The notes under the pieces were generated by a model. The model was not told the origin of the DNA and made no database searches. It worked only from the letters and a program-made list of their open reading frames with translations. The translations under genes were made by a program, and so were the position numbers. From positions 245,376 through 309,375 of the forward strand of contig CAJNDS010002422.1 of the NCBI GenBank assembly GCA_905221605.1: a DNA stretch of 64,000 bases. Reading direction: 5' to 3'. This document shows positions 60,554-64,000 of the stretch, piece after piece; within the stretch, counting starts at the first letter, position 1, and each line of letters starts with the position of its first letter. This DNA comes from Symbiodinium natans (lineage: Eukaryota; Sar; Dinophyceae; Suessiales; Symbiodiniaceae).

Positions 60554-63500
60554 ATGCCGGCCACCATTCCCCTGGATGCGCCGCAGCGGCTGGGCGACCC
60601 GAATGCGCTGAGGGCGCTGCAGCAGCAATATGGTGGCGGGAGGCAGGCCGACAAAGACGGCAGCCTTTACGCACATGTCGGCAACAAGCCGATCCCACCG
60701 CCCAAGGCGCTGCGAAAGATCCACGCGCACCGCCAGGAGGAGCGGCAGCAGCAAATGGATGAGCGCGAGGCGGAGGAGTTTGAGAGACAGATGGGCATGG
60801 AGGTGAGGGAGAGCCGCACGGTTCTGCACCTGGAGGAGAAAGGGGACGGTGGCACTGCGGCGGTGCGTCGGCGAGGGGATGCCCAGCAGCAGCTTGACGG
60901 CTGTAGCCTTTCAGAGGCCGCATGTCGCTACGAGCTTGGGGGCTGTGGTTTGCCAGAGTGTAATGGCAGATACGACTTCAGCGAAGCCTCCTCTCAGGGC
61001 GCGCCCGTCTACCAGAACGCCGCAGGCTGGATCCTCCACATGGACAGAGTCCCGGAGCTTGACCAGATAGGATCGGACGATGAGAAATACCAGTTCGGTT
61101 GGCTTGTGTCCAAGGACCGAAAGCCCTTCTATGGTGTGCGGACGAACGACGTCCGGATTCCGGGCGTTGGCTGGCAATGTTTCTACGGCCCCCCGCCTGG
61201 ACCCACCGATGTCCGTGCCACAAGTTGGGAAGAGCACTTCCTCAGTGCCGCTGGGTCCCTTAAAGAAGAGGGCAATGTTGCCATGAAGGCAGGGCGGTCT
61301 GCTGAAGCAGAGATGCGGTATGGGGAGGCCATTGAGCTGATGTTGGGCTACGACGAGGTCGTTGACTCCTCGCGTCCCCTTCGGGAGCTCCAGCTCGCCC
61401 TGTTCGCCAACCGTGCGGAGGCTCGGCTCCGGCAGCAGCTCTGGGAGAAGTCCCTGGAAGACAGCGAGTTCGTGTTGGCCCGGGACCCGCTCCACGCCAA
61501 GGCCGCGGTGCGCCTCGCCAAGGCCTGGAAGGGTCTGGGCCACTTGGGCCGCGCGGCCGAGGCCCTGTCACGGTTGCGGGGCCCACGTGGAGCCAGTGCG
61601 GAGCTGGAGGCTTGGTATGAGGAGGCCCAGGTCCTGCGTAGCTGTGAGGAGGCCGAGGCGGCAAGTACGACCGAGGCGGCGCATGGCCTGCTGGGAGTCC
61701 ACAAGGCAGCGCGGCAGCTGCGCCAGGTCGCAAGCGAGTGGGCGAGGCCAGTATCCGCATCATTTTTAGATTTAGGAGTTGACATTGGCAGGCTAACCAC
61801 TATCTGATCTGTTCACCCGCCTCCTTGAAGCTTCCTGTAGGGCATCTTGCATCACACGATAGGCTTAGCTAATACGAAGTTCAGAACTCGGCTGCAGGCA
61901 GAAGGACAAGTCAGACGACCAAGATTTCGCAGCAGAGCAGCAGCTTGCGACCTTGGCAGAGGCTCTGGCTGGGCAGCTGGGTCGCCTGGAGGCGAGGGTC
62001 TCAGAGGACCCCGATCTTCGACGATCCCTGGGCCACCTTTTGCGCGGTCATGGCATTCTGGACCTGGTGATCGGCGCGCTCTCGACATCTTCGTCCTCGT
62101 CAGCATCGGATTCCGAGGACGAGGACGGAGATGAAGCCTGGCCCCTTGTCGTGCTGCAAGCTTTGTGCGCCGTGTCTCCCGAGCTGCCCGGCGAGGGCGA
62201 GCTGCGGAAGCTGCTGTCGGCCATGCCGAGGATGGTGGCACAGCTTACGCGACGCCCGCAGCGAGCGCTGCAGCTGGTGCGGTCCCTCCTGAGACATCGG
62301 CTGAGACAAAGGCTCTTCGTGGCCGACAGCCTGGTGGAGGCCAAGGGCTTCTTGGCCCGTTGCCTCCGCCCTTGGGCCCGGATGTTGGACGACCGCCTGG
62401 GCAGCGAGGGCCTTGATGAGGTGCGCGCCGCCACCTCGGAGGTTTTGCAGGAACTAGCAGCCCAGACACATCGGTTGGACAATTCGGAGGCGTTGGCCCT
62501 TGCCCTCTTCGTGGAGTGCTTCATCGGCGAGCGTCTGGGCTCCGGGCTTTCCGGTGGCTTCGTCCTGCACAGCGGCGCGGCTGTGCGCCGGGTTGTGCTG
62601 GCCTTGCTCAGCTCCTGGTCCGAGAACCCCAGGATCCTGCAATCCCTCTCTCCCGAGCTGGTCGGCAAGGCTTGGGGCTCCTGCGCTGCCAAACTGCGCA
62701 GGGATGCCGGCGTGGAGGTCCATCGAGACATACAGATGCCTTCGGGCACAGTGAAGACCGTGAAGATGGAGTGGTTCAAGCTCAAACCCACGCAGACCTT
62801 GAAGAAGGGGTACGGTGCCTTCCACCCGGAGGAGTTGGCGGCAGCCTTGATGCGATTTCTCGTCGCGCACCTCCGGGCCACGTGCGATAGGGGCTGTGAG
62901 GACTTTCCACGAGAAGGCATTGCACCCCGAGCACCGGCCGAGGAGTGGGCGCAGGACGTTTTGGACCGGCCGTTTGGCTGGGGTGTACTTGTGCCCCTCG
63001 TCGTGGCCCCTGCAAACATTGCCGGCGAGGCGCTGCTTCTGTTAGAGCTGTTGGTGCAGCGCCATCCGCACAATGACAAGGTCGCCAAGCGGCTGGCAGG
63101 CTTCCACGTCTTCATGCCTCTTTTGCACTTGCCTTGGCCTCAGGCTAACCCTGTTCAGAGTCATCTCCAGGCAACCTTGGCAGGGCCCGCACAGCGCCGA
63201 AGTGCCTGCAGCGTGCTGCAGTGTGCCATGGACACGGAGCTTGGAATGCGCGTCGCAAGAGACCACACGGACCTTTGCTTCCAGGCTGCAGTTCAAGTGT
63301 TGCACAGCGTGCTGGGTGATTCCGAGCCTCAGTCCATCTTTGCGGCCACGGAGTTGGTGGGACAGCTTTGCAGTCAACTGGATTGTTTTGACAAGGTTAC
63401 CACCAACACCCTCGTGTGCCTCTTGCAGCGGTTCATTCGCAGTGACCATGCAGACACGCGGTCGCAGATGGCCAAGCTCCTGCGACTGATGCACGCCAGC

Positions 63501-63930
63501 AAGGTCACCAAGGAGAAGATGCGGCAGGGATTTGCCAGTGAGGAGCTGGGCCTCAGCGAGGAGCAGCAGTCTCGCGTCATGCAGGAGATTTTCGATGCCC
63601 GCACCCTGGCAGGGCAGGTGGTGGGTGAGAACCTTGCAAAGGACGGGGTGTGCCGCCAAAGAGCTCCCAAGGTTTTTTTTTACCTCATTATCCTATCCCC
63701 TAAACTTAAAGCTCAACTCAAGCTGCCAAGTCGCCAAACCCCGAAACCCTTTAGACTCCCGAAGAAATGAACCTCCTTAAGCCCAAAATGCGGCGCCTCA
63801 GGCCCTCAGCCTTGAACCCTAAACTTCCCAAGCCCCCCCTGTGAGGCCGCTGCAGAGGCAGAGCGCCGCCCGGCTGCGCCCGCGCCCGGCCAGGGCAGCG
63901 CGCTGGCAGCGGCTCTGCTGCCGCTTCTGG
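60554..63930 (+). CDS. TPR protein with long ARM/HEAT-like C-terminal region, runs off the window
   Basis: Exon 1 is 60554-61726 (391 codons, CAG|GT donor), exon 2 is 61902 to 63641 or 63647 (GA or GT donor), and a probable exon 3 starts at 63846 (AAAEAERRPAAPAP...). The start MPATIPLDAPQRL at 60554 was chosen because the upstream frame is not protein-like. Residues 50-100 are charged and probably coiled-coil. About 130-225 hold a Trp/Tyr-rich module (ECNGRYDFSEASSQGAPVYQ, YQFGWLVSKDRKPFYG). About 235-350 are tetratricopeptide repeats (EEGNVAMKAGRSAEAEMRYG, LFANRAEARLRQ, DPLHAKAAVRLAKAWKGLG) of the kind that dock Hsp90/Hsp70 tails. Residues 392-970 are Leu-rich helical repeats with an acidic Ser/Asp insert. 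TPR plus ARM-like order recalls UNC-45-type co-chaperones (inference, no direct match). Confidence 0.6.
61727..61901 (+). other. GT-AG intron of the TPR gene
   Basis: 175 bp, phase 0, GTCGCA...GGCAG. It contains no telomere-type repeat. Splicing joins QLRQ to KDKSDDQDF and keeps both frames open. Confidence 0.6.
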
Positions 63931-64000
63931 GCTCAGCGGAGGCCTCGAGGGGAGGGGGGTTTAAGGCTTCAGGGAGTTTAAGGTTCAGGGGAATTCGGGA

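Overview
The window looks like nuclear DNA of a dinoflagellate. Evidence read from the sequence: all recognisable genes lie on the + strand. Introns reconstructed by comparing tandem gene copies use GC, GA and GT donors with AG acceptors, and GC is the commonest. Plant/dinoflagellate-type telomere repeats (TTTAGGG / CCCTAAA) are scattered in more than 50 short blocks in both orientations. Genes occur in tandem families. I see no rRNA, tRNA, CRISPR array or bacterial operon. The species cannot be named from the sequence alone.

Layout. 1-3.3 kb: gene-poor, telomere-like arrays. 3.3-17.3 kb: four tandem paralogues of a secreted protein with two Cys-rich domains, a Thr/Tyr/Pro region and two Lys/Tyr/Ala C-terminal repeats. 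Copies 1-3 have no intron; copy 4 has one GA-AG intron. 17.3-26 kb: repeat-rich DNA with short palindromic (MITE-like) elements. 26.1-31.5 kb: a multi-exon locus with an RS-rich N-terminus, a degenerate AlkB-like module, a CCCH finger, an AlkB-type 2-oxoglutarate/Fe(II) dioxygenase module with HxD...H...R, and a second CCCH finger. 32.2-39.1 kb: a decayed tandem copy of that locus. 42.8-60.2 kb: at least 12 short exons of a phospholipase B-like (PLBD, Ntn-hydrolase) gene. Its 9.6-kb intron contains a 613-bp tandem repeat and exons of an SGNH/GDSL-like hydrolase gene. 60.6 kb to the end: a TPR gene with a long helical (ARM/HEAT-like) C-terminal part that runs off the window.

The strongest unexpected pattern is the polarity of the telomere-like arrays relative to exons. 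In almost every reconstructed intron that contains them, TTTAGGG blocks lie downstream of the donor and CCCTAAA blocks lie upstream of the acceptor. Many exons therefore sit as islands between a CCCTAAA block and a TTTAGGG block, and the two ends of an intron could pair in the pre-mRNA. Several palindromic elements are also interrupted by, or end abruptly at, such arrays. Separately, the intron found only in copy 4 of the secreted family shares sequence with an intron of the decayed dioxygenase copy, and both are flanked by 5-nt direct repeats. This is the signature of mobile introns (introner-like elements).

Exon boundaries were set by hand from homologous copies, reading-frame phase and splice dinucleotides; they are predictions without RNA support. 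Functions of the secreted family and of the exon islands are unknown.
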